Shown in pieces: positions 20,801-34,800 of a stretch of 64,000 nt of DNA; the first letter of the stretch is position 1; each line of letters begins with the position of its first letter. The position numbers were made by a program, and so were the translations under genes. The DNA lies in the NCBI GenBank assembly GCA_019279435.1, contig JAAALK010000081.1, forward strand, positions 27,988,457 to 28,052,456. Reading direction: 5' to 3'. The notes under the pieces are model-generated. The model searched no databases. It was not told where the DNA came from and worked only from the letters and a program-made list of their open reading frames with translations. This stretch comes from Zizania palustris. Its lineage: Eukaryota > Streptophyta > Magnoliopsida > Poales > Poaceae.

Positions 20801-23800
20801 AACCCTCACTTTGTTTTTTGACTGCTAATATGGCAAAAATCGATTTTCGCCAAACTAAGAACTTTCTAAAAAAAATTATAAGAAATATTTCTACATTTTG
20901 GTATGTTTCTTTGCAAAATTTCAAGGTTGAACTCATATCTTGGTGTGGTAGTTTACTCTTGTACTTTTGCGGATATTTAGATTTTGAGAAACTTTTGATT
21001 TTCATGAAAATCAAACATTTTACTAGATGGCCAGATGCCACCATCTTTAAGACTTTAAATGCACTCAAATGTCTACCTAGCTATCTTAAATTTCATTTTT
21101 TTAAGTGAAGGGAATTCCTTTTTATAATCAGCCAGATAAGTATGCTACATTAAAATACCTGACCTGAAAATTGCATTTCCAGCATAGTTGTGTTGTTTGT
21201 ATCAGCCATAAGCCCATAATATGTATTTTTAACTTTTCCAGAGTAGATTTTATCACAATAGACTAATAGAGATATAATCAAGTTTTACCCTGTGTTATGA
21301 TAGGACACAATTTACAGTTATTAGTGGTTCGAATGGCAAATTTTCTAAGATATTGAAGTGCAGTCAATATATATCAAGGAAAATTTTCACTTTCTTTTTT
21401 GTTTCAAGTCCAAGTGCTAGCATAAATATTTCATTCTATTATGAGACGACCTGAATAATCCTGCATTATTGAGAACATTAATTTTGTCGACCTAGTAAAA
21501 AGTGTAGTTTGTAAATTCATTTGTGATACTTCGGTGCGTTCTATACCTTTGTTTCTTGTCTAATACCAACTTATATTTTGGTTATGTCTCCAGAGAAAAA
21601 CATAATACAGATCAAGTCTTCATTTACCTAACATTCTTGAGTCCTGATTATTTTCTTAGACAGCTGCTCTTGATGGAGAAATTGATTTGAAGACAAGAGT
21701 AATCCCATCATCCTGTGTAGGACTGGACCATGAACAGTTGCACAAAATTAAGGTATCAACATTTTCTAAACTATTTTTTGGTGCATCTTTTTTATTTACC
21801 AAGAACTGCATTATTCCTCATTGCTTGCATGCCTTAACTAAACAGGGTGTCATTGAGTGCCCAAACCCAGATAAAGACATCAGAAGATTTGATGCAAATA
21901 TTCGTTTGTTTCCTCCATTTATTGATAACGACATTTGTCCATTGACTATTAATAACACACTGCTACAGTCATGCTACTTGAGAAACACAGAATGGGCTTG
22001 TGGTGTGGCAGTTTATACAGGTAACTTTGAACTATCTTTCTCCAAAGTCACAAGACTTCCATCCACAATGGTAGTATACTTTAACAAACCTGATTGAAGT
22101 TGAAATTGTGAAATTGGTGTAAAAGGTTTCCCCTGACATTTATATCAATGTTAGTATACAATTTAGTGATGTATTTCCATCTGGTGGCTGCATGCAAAAT
22201 GTTTCTAAATGCGGTAAGTTGTTAGTAAGCAGCCAAGATGACAACTTACCATGTAAGGCTAAAGTAGTATGCTATTGACACCTTTAAATAAATTTAACAA
22301 GAGGCAATTATAGTTATAGAATGTAAATTGTTATTTGCACAAACTGAAATATTAAAAAACACTCAACTGAACTAATGAGTTCCTAGCATATTACATATTT
22401 TAGAGAAAATTCTTGTATGCTACAGAATAATATCCCTTCAATGTGATCTATATGCAATTGCTTTATCTTATTTGACACTGCTGTTAGTTGCTGTTTACTG
22501 TTTTATTTTGTATCCATTGAGTCGTGAAATTGCCATTTCTTTATATAAGTTTTAAGGTAATGTTCAGACGTAAGGTAGGTGCATGAATGCTTTCAAATGT
22601 CTGTTACTTGTAGTTAATTCTTCTTGTGAAGTTTTTCTTTAATTGCAAGTAATTGTTGATGGTTAAAATGTTAAATCTTGTTCCATATTGCTAACTGATC
22701 AGTGTTATCAAACCGTCCGATTAGTGGTTAGCAAATTAATTGGCCTAATCAGTTACCTATACCCGATTAGGCACTCTGACTCAATTAGAGCGACCAGAAA
22801 AGTGTTTTTATGATTAGTCGTTGACTAATCATCCGATTAGATTATAGAGATGTGATTGAAAAATTCTAGCCATGTTTGTCTTAGCATGACCTAAAAGGCT
22901 AAAATTGCTCTCAACTTTACAAAAGGACTGATTATCATAATCTCAACCTTTCAGGCAATGAGACTAAGTTGGGAATGAGTAGGGGTGTCCCAGAGCCCAA
23001 GCTCACCGCCATGGATGCAATGATTGATAAGCTTACTGGTGCAATATTCTTATTTCAAATTGCAGTTGTTGTTGTTCTTGGATCTGCAGGAAATATTTGG
23101 AAGGACACCGAAGCTCGTAAGGTACTTGTCTTTCACTAGTGCAGATGAAATGAACTTATTTCTTTGGTTGTATTATGGACGCCTCTATTAATTTTGTGCC
23201 TAGGTTCACTCCAACAAGCAGATAAAGATAACCATTATGCACTTCAGCAATAGCAGCTATGCTAAGCATGCTGAGCAGGCAATATAAGTCATGAAAATTG
23301 AGAAATGCACAAAACCACATTGCTTTGAGGCACAACTCTTCACTGTCCTCTCAAAACTCTGTTTTCGCAATTCGCACAACTCTTGCCTTCATTTCTCTCT
23401 GTGCTCGCTTCCTTGGACATCCTGTGGTTTCAAAGTGTAATGTCTTCACACATACTTGAGACAAAAGTCATGCATAACTTTGTTGTGATTTTAGAAAGAA
23501 TTGCTTGTCTTGTTTTCCATTTTTTTGGATCTGATGAGTGATGATTCATAGATAACATTTCGGAAATAAACATCAGCTTTTGAATACTTGAAGAACATAC
23601 ACATTTTTTCACAGCTACTAGTTTTTCTATTTTTAGTCCACTTTCATCATTGACTTCAGATCTGACTAATGTCCCATATATGTGATTTATAATTAACTAA
23701 AGCATTTACTTCTGGCAGAGCGATTATTCTAACTGTAACTCTGTAAGTCTGTTACGATCCATACTTCCATAGGATTCTTTAGTGTACCTTTGCCCATGGG

Positions 23801-25811
23801 TAACCTTTCATTGTCATTAGTATCTTCCAGTTTTTTTGGTAGATATTTTGACCAGGTGGTTCATGGTTGTGAACTTGTGATGGAACAGATCATGATTTTT
23901 TAGCAGTGCACTAGTGCAGTAAATCTACTAACATACTATCATGGCAGGACCTAGTTAGGCCATAGGATATGCACATTTGAGAAGAGAATTAGTTTGCTGT
24001 CAAGAGTATTAATCAGACCTAATGAACTGGCTGCTAATCCAAAGTAGCAAGTTTCTTTAATATTATAAAATGGTGTGAATCATGTCCCTCCTCCAGTTAC
24101 CACCCTCTCGTCCGAAATGCCATTAGCAGATCCATTGATTGCCGTCTTGCTACACCCAACCAGCGGACTGATTTTCTAAGTGCAAATTCATAAATTAATT
24201 GCATTGAGCAGTTGAGCTCAAGCTCATTATGCATGTTCTTCAAATGATCACTTGAATCAGCACCTTGGACAAAAAAGAAGCATCCAATGATGGTTGAAAA
24301 GTAGCTGATGCAATATTCACGGTAGTAAAAAATATTAAGAATCAACTTAATCCACATTCAACACACATGCATTTAGCTAGTTCCTTTGGTACTATTTTAG
24401 GCAAATAGTTGGTTGGAGGTGAACATATATTCTCGTTAGCTCCCTTATATTGATCTCAGTACTAAATTGTGAGCCTTCAATATTTTGTTAACATATGATC
24501 ATCTGACAGTACTTTACATCCTTTTTAGCAATGGTATGTCAAGTATGATGATGATGAACCATGGTATCAGATTTTGGTTATCCCTCTGCGGTTTGAACTA
24601 TTGTGTTCCATTATGATTCCCATTTCAATCAAGGTATGACTCTTTGAATTGTCTTATCCAGGTTTATTTACTTTTGCTTTATTGGTTATTTCTGTGTTAT
24701 CATCTAAATATTTTCATGCTTAATATTTCCATCATTGAAATTAAATAGGAAGTTGCATTTTGGAACTATTAGTCTATTACTTAGTTAGCTCAACTGAACT
24801 TATTTCAAAAATATGTGCTTCATTGCCAACTTTCAAGCAAAAAAAGCACCTCTTGCAGTTTCACAAAATATTTAAGACCCAAAACCATTTATGGAGAACC
24901 CTAACCCACGACCAATCCTGTTTCCTGGGCATCCTGGCTGGTGCTGTTCTATAGCTGTTGGTCATGATTAAAGGTTAAATGCAAATGTGAAATTTACTTG
25001 AGCACTTGACCCTGTTTGCAATTACTGTTCATTCATTTAAATTCATATATTATCAGTTGTAGTTTGATCATAGTTGTTACGGCGGCGCGGCGAGGCGAGG
25101 CGCCGGACCACCTTCACACCTTTTAGGCGAGTATGGCGTGCGGCGAGGCGACGCCATACTCACTTCACAGATTTTGTGGCAACATTATTACCAATATATG
25201 ATGTTCATCACAATATTGGTAATAATTTCAGTAATATAACTATTCCATAATCTATATATCCATAATTAGCAAAGCAGCAACAACTATTCCATTTATCTTT
25301 AACAACACAAATGTTCTAGCTACCTATATAGCACAACAAATAACAAGCATGGCAACCAGATCAAGCATAATCACATAGAAAACATTTTCTCACAGAGAAA
25401 ACATTAGTGCTAACACTTAACAGTAGAACACTAAGTACTTTTGCATCCACAGAACAGAGAACATCAGAACACTACACACTACTGGTCTACTGGAAAATGA
25501 GGACTGAGGAGTGAGGAGTGAGCCTTACCCCTGGAGAGTAGGGGTGGCAATATCCCCGGTGGAGCCGGGGACCCGCCGGGGACCTGCCCCTACGGGGCCG
25601 GGGATGGGTTCAATTTTTCACCCGCGGGTTCAACGGGTCGGGGCCCCGCATAATGTCGGGTTCGGGTTCGGGTTGATTATTTAACCCGCGGGTCCCCGCG
25701 GGTACCCGGTCCAATAAATAAAAAAACTTATATATATGTATATATTTATATATGTATATTTATATATGTATATGTATATATGTATATTTATATATGTATA
25801 TTTATATATGT

Positions 25812-25844
<33 letters not shown>

Positions 25845-28800
25845 TATATATGTATATATATATTGGTCTAATGTAAGATGATAAAAAACCTAACTTTAAT
25901 ATTGATGAATTTTGTTTGTTGGAATGTTGGAAAATGTAAACAAGATGATTTACGGTGATATTTAGTTTGAATTTTGTTATATTTGTGATTTATAAATTGT
26001 CATTTGTATATTTTTAAATTTCAAAACGGGTCCGCGGGGACCCGACGGGTTTGCGGGGACCCGACGGGTCCGGGTCCGGGTGAAAAATTTCACCCGCGGG
26101 GTTAACGGGGCCGGGTCCTACCGGGTCCGGGTTCGGGTCTGGTATTCACCAACCCGGACCCGCCCCGCCCCGTTGCCACCCCTACTGGAGAGCGCAGCGC
26201 GCACTCGTGCAGAGCCGCAGACCCAAGATGCGCGCAGCCGCGCAGGAGGGCTCCGGCGGAGGGAGCAGCGGGCTAGCGGGCTCCGGTGGAGGGAGCGGAG
26301 GGCTCTGGCGGAGGGAGCCGAGGTCCGAGGGTGCGGCGAGCTCCGGCGGAGGGAGCGGAGGGCTCTGGCGGAGGGAGCCGAGGCCCGAGGGTGCGGCGAG
26401 CTCCGGCGGAGGGAGCGGAGGGTGCAGCGAGCTCCGGCGGAGGGAGCGGAGGGTGCGGACTGAGGGGAGCTCCGGCGGAGGGTGCGGACTGCGGCGAGCT
26501 CTGGTGGAGGGAACGGCGAAAGGCCGAGGCGGAGGCGGCGCACAACAACAGAGGAGAAAAAGGTGTGAGCACTGAGCTAGGGTTTTCTTTCACAGAATCA
26601 CAGCTAGGGTTTTCTTTCACTGCGGCTAGGGCCAGCAGAACACAGGCCGTGCGTGCACTGCCACTGAGCCCACCAGACCGCCGCCGCACATGGCGTCGCC
26701 GCGAAGCCATATGGCGTCCATACGGCGCCATATCCGCTTAGGCGGACGCCATATTGGATGTGGCGGACGCCACACTCCCCTGTGGCGAGGCGATCGCCGT
26801 GGCGTCCGCGGAATCCCGCCCCGACGCCTAATCGTCGCTTAGGCGACGCCTAAGCGACGCCATGACAACTATGAGTTTGATGTTATCTAGGCTGGTACCT
26901 TTTTCTTGTCACTGTTTCCACCATGAATTGTACAATCATTTTTTTACAATTTTATACTTGCATTTGTATGGTTCACAACTGCACGATATATACATATACA
27001 CACCCAGGTGAAGGTTATTGGAATTTGGAACAAGTCCTCTAGAAGTACATAGCTCTAATTATTCTCGATCATACAGAATGGTAAACAAAAGTACCAGCAA
27101 GGCAGCAATGCCACTATTTCTCTTGTAAATTAGTAAGATGCTAATCATTACTGTATGGCCTTGGATACCCTATTGCAATCAGTGTAGTTACTAGTTGTAA
27201 ATGCTCAATACCACATTTTTAGCAGAATGTGAGGACCACTAGAGGCCACTCCAGTGAAATGGAGGTTGTTGTCTCTTTCTGTTGAACTAAAGCACTAAAT
27301 ACTATTGCACTTCCATGGTAGTCCATTTTTTTATAAGATGTATTACGGTCATAGTTGTTACGGCGACGCGGCGAAGCGCGGCGACCTACCACCTTCATAA
27401 CTTTACAGCACTTATGGCGCGCGGCGCGGCGTCGCCATAGACACATCGGCGCGGCGAACAATATAGAAAAATAGCTTATAGGATTTAGAAAAATATATCA
27501 ATAAATAAGTACTAAAATACTAAATTGCAAATAACAATATTAGTATGGTATGATAAACATAGCAATACAATATCAAGTTACAATATTGTCACTTTAGATA
27601 TATTATAATATAAAAAATATAATTAAAATTGTAAAAACATATTTAAAATTATGTCTAATAATATATTTAAAGTACAGTAAATAATCTATTTATATAAATT
27701 TTACCACACAACTCATTTAAATTTCAGCCCATTTCTAAACCCTAACTTCTCCCCACTACCTCTCTCCCTCTCAGCCCCCTCTCCAGCCGCCACACTTCCT
27801 CTCCTCTCCCTCCTCTTCTCTTCCCCATCTTCTACCCTAGTGCACTGGGCGGCCAGATCTGAGCTCGCCGCGGCCACGCCGCGGCCACGCCGCGCCCTCG
27901 CCGCGCCCCGCCGCGGCCCCGCCACGGCCCCGCCGCGCCCCGCGCCACGCCGTGCCCCGCCACGGCCTCGCCGCGCCCTCACCGCACCCTCGCCACGCTC
28001 CATCGAGCCCTCGCCGCGCCCCCGTCGCGCCATCGCCGCGCCTTCGTATGGCGGGCGCCACATCCGCCACGGGCGCCACGCCACGCCACAGTGGCGCCAC
28101 ACACCTGTGGCGCCCGCCATAGACACATGGGCGATATGGCGGTCCGTGGCGAATTGCAGATTTTCGCCACGGCGATATGGCGACGCTATGGCGACGATAT
28201 GGCGACGCCATAACAACTATGATTACGGTACTTCCATTGTGCATTTGTGCTCCCCATTGCTTTTTGTAAGGAGTATTTTGTCCAAGAATAGGTAATAATA
28301 GGGTCTTTCTCCCATCCGTGTCAGTTGGTTCCATGATTTTAAATCTTACGTGTAATCCTAATTTTACAAGGATCACGAATTTATGATAGAGAAAACTAGC
28401 TAACTTTGCTCAATGCAAACATAAAGAAACGAAGAACTCAGATTTTATATTTTTAATATCTGTTTTAGTCAAATTTCATTTTCAATTCAGAACTCAAGGG
28501 TCTTTTATTTTAGACTTCTGATACACTAGCACTGTACGTTGTACGGTGTGGACACATACTCATTTTTTGTCTCCATCAAACGCTGCCTCAAAGTAATATG
28601 CAGAATTGCAGACACCCTTGTTAGTTGAAGTTATGTATGCTTCTTGTAGGTTTCTTTAGACTTCGTCAAAAGTCTGTATGCCAAGTTCATAGAATGGGAT
28701 GAGGAGATGTATGACCATGAAACAGATACACCTGCTCATGCAGCGAAGTAAGTGAACATTTGCCCTTTTCTTGATAAGCTAAACCGTGTTTATTTTCTAG

Positions 28801-31800
28801 ATCTAATCATTACTTGATAACTACCAGCACAGCAATTAGTGAAGACTTGGGACAAGTTGAATATATTTTGACAGACAAAACGGGGACCTTAACTGAGAAC
28901 AAGATGATCTTCAGGAGGTGCTGTATTGGTGGCGTATTTTATGGGAATGAGAGCGGAGATGCGCTTAGAGGTTATATATGATCTTGAATATACATTTTTT
29001 TCATTCAGTCAGTAGAAAATATGATAAAGCTAGGTTTCTAATCATGCCATTGTTACTGTTAATGAATTATTTTCATTTACGAGCTGAACATTAGCAAGGA
29101 TCATAATGTTCTCCACATGGAATGCCTCTCTAAAACACATTGTATAGTCCAGCAGTAGTACCAAGATGGTAGAATAATGCTTGTGAGTTATATAAATAAT
29201 GCAAAAGTATAAAGCAAAGAGCCAAAAGATTTAAAATATTAAAATATTTTAATCCTTTTCAAGCAGTTATCATGACCACGTATGGGCAAAAGATTTTTTC
29301 TATTTTGTTAGCTTTTTAGTTATTTTCTGTTCCAAAATTGTCTTATAAATTGAACCACATCGATCTTTTAATAGTGCTTCCTCTATTCATTAACATAGGG
29401 CATATCTGACTTTGTATAGGGATTAACAGGGTGATGAAATTGACAAAGGTATGAGAGGAAAGGACATAGGTATATTCTCATGATTATTTTGGAAAGATGA
29501 ATGAGGATATTTTTTGTGGATGATAATACATAAATACAAATGAAACAGAAATCTAAAATTGCTAGGTCTTCGATAGAAAAAAAACCCATTAAATTCACAC
29601 TCGAGCCTATCAAGAAACCTTCTCAATTCTATAATATAAACCCTGTGTCTCGCGAATGGGTTTACAAAGGAAAATACATCCACATTTATGGTTGGTTTAA
29701 TATATTTAAATATATGGAAATTTATGGTGGGTCAAGACTCTTAAAGGATATAAGTCCCGAATCTTGTAGGTCTATCATGTAGCCCAGTCTGTAATGGTGA
29801 ATTCTCCAGATATTTATGGTGGGGTTATAGTCTTAAGGCTATAATATGCATTGTGTCTCATTGGGTGCTCATCAGATTGAATTTTGTTTATTCTTCTCCT
29901 GTACTCAACATTAGAAGATCGGTAATATGTGGATATGCCTTATGTTAATTAATGAGGGAGTGCTAAACTGCTAATCATCTATTTTTTACTTTTAGAAATT
30001 AATATGTGCACTAATCTACTGTTGTTGTGTTCAGATGTCGAACTGCTTAATGCTGTTGCCAATAATTCTCCTCAAGTCATTAAGTTTTTGACAGTCATGA
30101 CCCTTTGCAATACAGTTGTTCCTATAAAAAGGTTATATGCTCATCTGTGTCTGTGTCCCAGTTACTTCTAACACGTCTTCATTTCTTAACCTTACGATTG
30201 CCTCTTTTTAAGAACAGTCCTAGTGGGGCAATTTTATATAAAGCTCAGTCCCAGGATGAGGATGCTCTTGTTAATGCAGCATCTAATCTGCATATGATTC
30301 TTGTCAGCAAAACTGGAAGCAATGCTGGTAGGTTTCTTACATTTTAGTGATCTCTCCTCGCTCATCATCTATTTTTTTCTTTTGTTCTTTTGGAGAAATA
30401 ATAGACATGTATTTATGCAGAATTTCACTTCAACCGACGGGTGGTTCAATATGACATACTTGATATTCTAGAGTTTACATCTGATCGGAAAAGAATGTCC
30501 ATTGTGGTATTGGATTGTCAAAGTGGAAAGATTTTCCTCTTGACCAAAGGTGCAGATGAGACAATTATTCCTTGTGCTTATTCAGGTAATCTTTATGATA
30601 AGATGAATATCTCATTTTTTTATTAATTTGGGTTGAATTTCAATATTTGAAATATTGGCGTTTTTATTCACTTTCTTTTGCTCCTCATTTCATGTGTTAA
30701 TTTTTAATTCTTGCTGAGAATAAAATGTTTTTCTTGACCCTTGAATCTTGACCTTTGTAAAAATAGAACAGAAAAAATCATGTTTTTCTGTGCTTCTCAT
30801 TTCTCAACCAATGACTTCCTTATGTTTTTTTTTTCACAAATGATTTTAATTATTCAGAACAAGGGATAAAGACATTTGTTGATGCGGTTGACAAATATGC
30901 TCAGCTGGGATTGCGCACACTCTGCTTGGGATGGCGTGAGCTGGAATCAGATGAGTACCTAGAGTGGTCTCGATCATTCAAGGAAGCCAACAGCGCGTTA
31001 ATTGATAGGGAGGTAATTATCATATTGATTTCATTTATCTACAATAAATCAATAATATATTCCTAATGTCATGAAACTAATATTGCAATATTTGTTCAAC
31101 TCAGTGGAAAGTTGCTGAGGTATGCCAGAAACTAGAGCACAGTTTAGAGATTCTTGGTGTCAGTGCAATAGAGGATCGCCTCCAGGTTTTACCTTTGCCT
31201 TGTTTCCCAGCCAGTATTATTTTTGTTGTCACATCTATTCCTTTCTTATGTATCTGTGGGTCTGTGTAAAGGCTGGTGTACCAGAAACTATTGAAATACT
31301 CAGGCAGTCAGGAATCAACTTTTGGATGTTAACTGGTGATAAACAAAGCACTGCTATTCAAATTGCACTTTTGTGCAATCTCATTTCTTCAGGTAGCCAT
31401 CTTCTCACTGAATACCTTTCACTACATTAAAAGTTCCCCTAACATTTTTTGACTCATGTGATTAGTATTTATGTGGGTGTGCCTATTCCACCAATGATGG
31501 TAGAATTGCCAACTTGACTGCCCTTCCACTATAATAACCAATAATTATGTCTGCCTTGGAATGTTTCAGTCAGTACTCACTACTCAGTAACTGTTTGTGT
31601 GCCTGTTCCATCAATGATGGTAGAATTGCCAACTTGACTGCCCTTCCACTATAATAACCAATAATTATGTCTGCCTTGGAATGTTTCAGTCAGTACTACT
31701 ACTCACTACTCAGTAACTGTTTGTGTGCCTGTTCCACCAATGATGGTAGAATTATCAACTTGACTGCCCTTCCACTATAATAACCAATAATTATGTCTGC

Positions 31801-34800
31801 CTTGGAATGTTTCAGTCAGTACTCACTACTCAGTAACTGTTTTGATCAAGTCCTGTATTACTTGAACTGTGGAACTGTATATTTATATTAAATTTTCGTC
31901 CAACTTAACTCAAGAACTTGCATCAATCCCTTGCAAGTAAATTATAATTATGAATAAGGTTAATGCATAAAATAGGAGTTTAATTGCATTGATTTTCAGG
32001 TAGATGGACTTCAATTCATAAAATAGACAGAGTAGCATAGCTTTGTTAACTGTTGGATTTTTTTTTCAAATGTAGAGCCGAAGGGACAACTCTTGCATAT
32101 CAATGGGAGAACAGAGGACGAAGTCGCTAGGAGCTTGGAAAGAGTTCTACTTACTACACGGATAACTACTTCTGAACCTAAGGTTAGTTTTAAAATGTTT
32201 AATATTTATATGGATGATCAGTTAGTATCCACTGATGTAATATTTGGTTTGAACAGGACCTAGCATTTGTTGTGGATGGTTGGGCTCTTGAAATTATTCT
32301 ATCACACTATAGTGAAGCTTTTACTGAATTAGCAGTTCTTTCAAAAACAGCAATATGCTGCCGTGTTACACCATCACAGAAAGCACAGGTAACTTCTGTG
32401 GCATTGGCTTGCTAATGTGTGTTGAGCAAAATGTATTTACTACTATTACTTATTTTTATTAGATTTGTAGCAAGTGTGATGCCTTTTTTAAAGAGAAAAT
32501 AAGTAACCAGTCCATTTTGCTCCCATAACTGTTTTGGCAGTCCATTTTTTTTCACAAATTTCACCCTTAACTCCTGGAATTGGAGCAAATAAATCTGTTG
32601 CCTCAAACCACCACTTTTTCTTGCTAAGGTGGCGTAACATTTTCCTGTATAATGTGGCACTCAAATTAGCTTTCCTTGCTAAAAAAGAGAGAGAAGAAAG
32701 ATTATGTGTATCTTTGTTTATTTACTTTTTCGAAGGGAGAAAGAAGCTTTGAGCTTGCAATCATGACCAATATAGGCTATTAGGCTTATTTTCTACCACT
32801 GACATGAGCAGTTACATCATGTAGTTAAATTAAAATTATTTCAATTTCTTTTAGAAAATGGACCATATTTTTGATTTATATATGTAAGAAACTGAAGTTG
32901 AGCTGAACAGTGCATGATACATTTCAAGCTGGAAATTAGTTTTAGGGACATTATGTGTATCTATGGATTCTTTTCCAAGTGTTAATATTTGTGTTAACCT
33001 TTTGTAGCTTGTAAAACTTCTAAAGTCATGTGACTATCGAACTTTGGCTATCGGTGATGGTGGGAATGATGTCAGAATGATACAACAGGCTGATATTGGT
33101 GTAGGAATTAGTGGCAGAGAAGGTCTTCAAGCAGCAAGGGCGGCTGACTATAGCATTGGCAGTAAGTCTTTCTTCAAAATTGTCCATGTCACCCCGCATC
33201 ATGTTCTTGCAATGACTCCATGATTTGCTTAATGAAATTGTGCATTTGTGCACCTCATCTCACTATCTCAGTGTGGTATCAATGATAGGTTCATAAGATC
33301 TTGTTACTTCATAATAATTTACCTTCTGTTCTATTAATAAATTCAGTATTCCAAACATGTTTTCTGCCTACTACTACTAACACATTGAGGTGCTAGATTG
33401 TAAATACTTTCTTTGTTCTTCTGGTTACCAAAATTGATTTGACAAATGTACTAGCAAATCTCCTCCTGAACTTCTCTTCAGTGTAAGCTAAGCATGAGAA
33501 TGAAGTCTTATCTAATTGAATAGATTGCTGGAAAAATGCTACAAAATTCAAATTGATATGTGTGTGTTATGGTGATGATGGCACTATCAGACGAAAAGTG
33601 TTTGTCCTGTAGCAATAGGTACCTTTCAAAATAAGAATCTGCATTTTCATAATTAGTTTCCTAGGGATATGTTAATTGGTCTCAATTAGTTTGGGAAGTT
33701 ATCAGGTTAGTTAAGTTAGAAATATGATTTCTTAAGATAATATATATTATATTGTTAAGGGTAAAGGTACTGCTCACACGAACGGTAGTATAGAACCAAG
33801 GTTACTGTAGCACGGTGATACTCCCTACAAAGGGATCCCATGTACTTCATTGTGAATTAAGCAATAAATCTAGTAATCTACAAAGTACTTCTCATGGTGA
33901 ATCTGAGAACATAAATCTGATGTTAAACTATATAAATTTCTATAAATTGATGACAAATATATGGATGTTTGACTTAGGACAAAACTAGAGTGACAACTGA
34001 CAAGTAATTTGAAACATAGGTAGTAATAAGAATGGAGCTAACAGATGACTAGCAAGCCAGTATCTATTAAACATAATTAGTGATAAGGGGCAGAACACTG
34101 CATCTTATAATATTAGTGAAGTTGTTGCAAGAGTTGTGAACTTGTGATTGTACATTGCTCCCAAATAATTTGTGTCTGAGCCTCTAAGGGAAGCAGTACA
34201 GTTCATCAATGATGTGTCTGGAGCTCTATATGCTATGTTTATCAGTATCTGGTCTTCATTTTATGATCATTTGATTATATTCTGTTTGGTTTGTACTTTG
34301 TACACTTTAAGTTTAGTGACTGATTTTTTTATTGTCTTATGTCTCTGCTTTTGTCACGCCAGAATTCAGATTTTTGAAAAGGCTGATTCTTGTCCATGGA
34401 CGATACTCATACAACCGAACAGCTTTTCTTTCACAGTATTCCTTCTACAAGTCGTTGTTAATTTGCTTTATTCAGATACTGTAAGTCAAACTCCAGTACT
34501 ATGCCTCCCTTTTGTTTATTTGAGTTCTTAATGCAATAGTATTCCCATATTCCAACTGTCTCTAAAATAATACTATGTCTCAATATTTTCATTGGCATGC
34601 AGTTTTTCTTTTCTTTCTGGTATTGCTGGAACAAGTTTATTCAACTCGGTTAGTTTGATGGCTTATAATGTCTTCTACACAAGCATTCCTGTTCTAACTG
34701 CTGTCCTGGATAAGGATTTATCTGAAAAGACAGTGATGCAAAACCCAGAGATATTGCTTTACTGCCAGGCTGGAAGGTAAATTGCTCTGAACATTTTTTC

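Noticed and set aside
26080..26741. Repetitive EGAEGSGGGSR-type open frames
   Set aside because: They are translations of a 60-bp GC-rich tandem repeat inside a hAT-like element, open in several frames.
27713..28376. Arg/Ala-rich open frames
   Set aside because: Located in the C-rich core of hAT-like family A copy 3; composition artefact.
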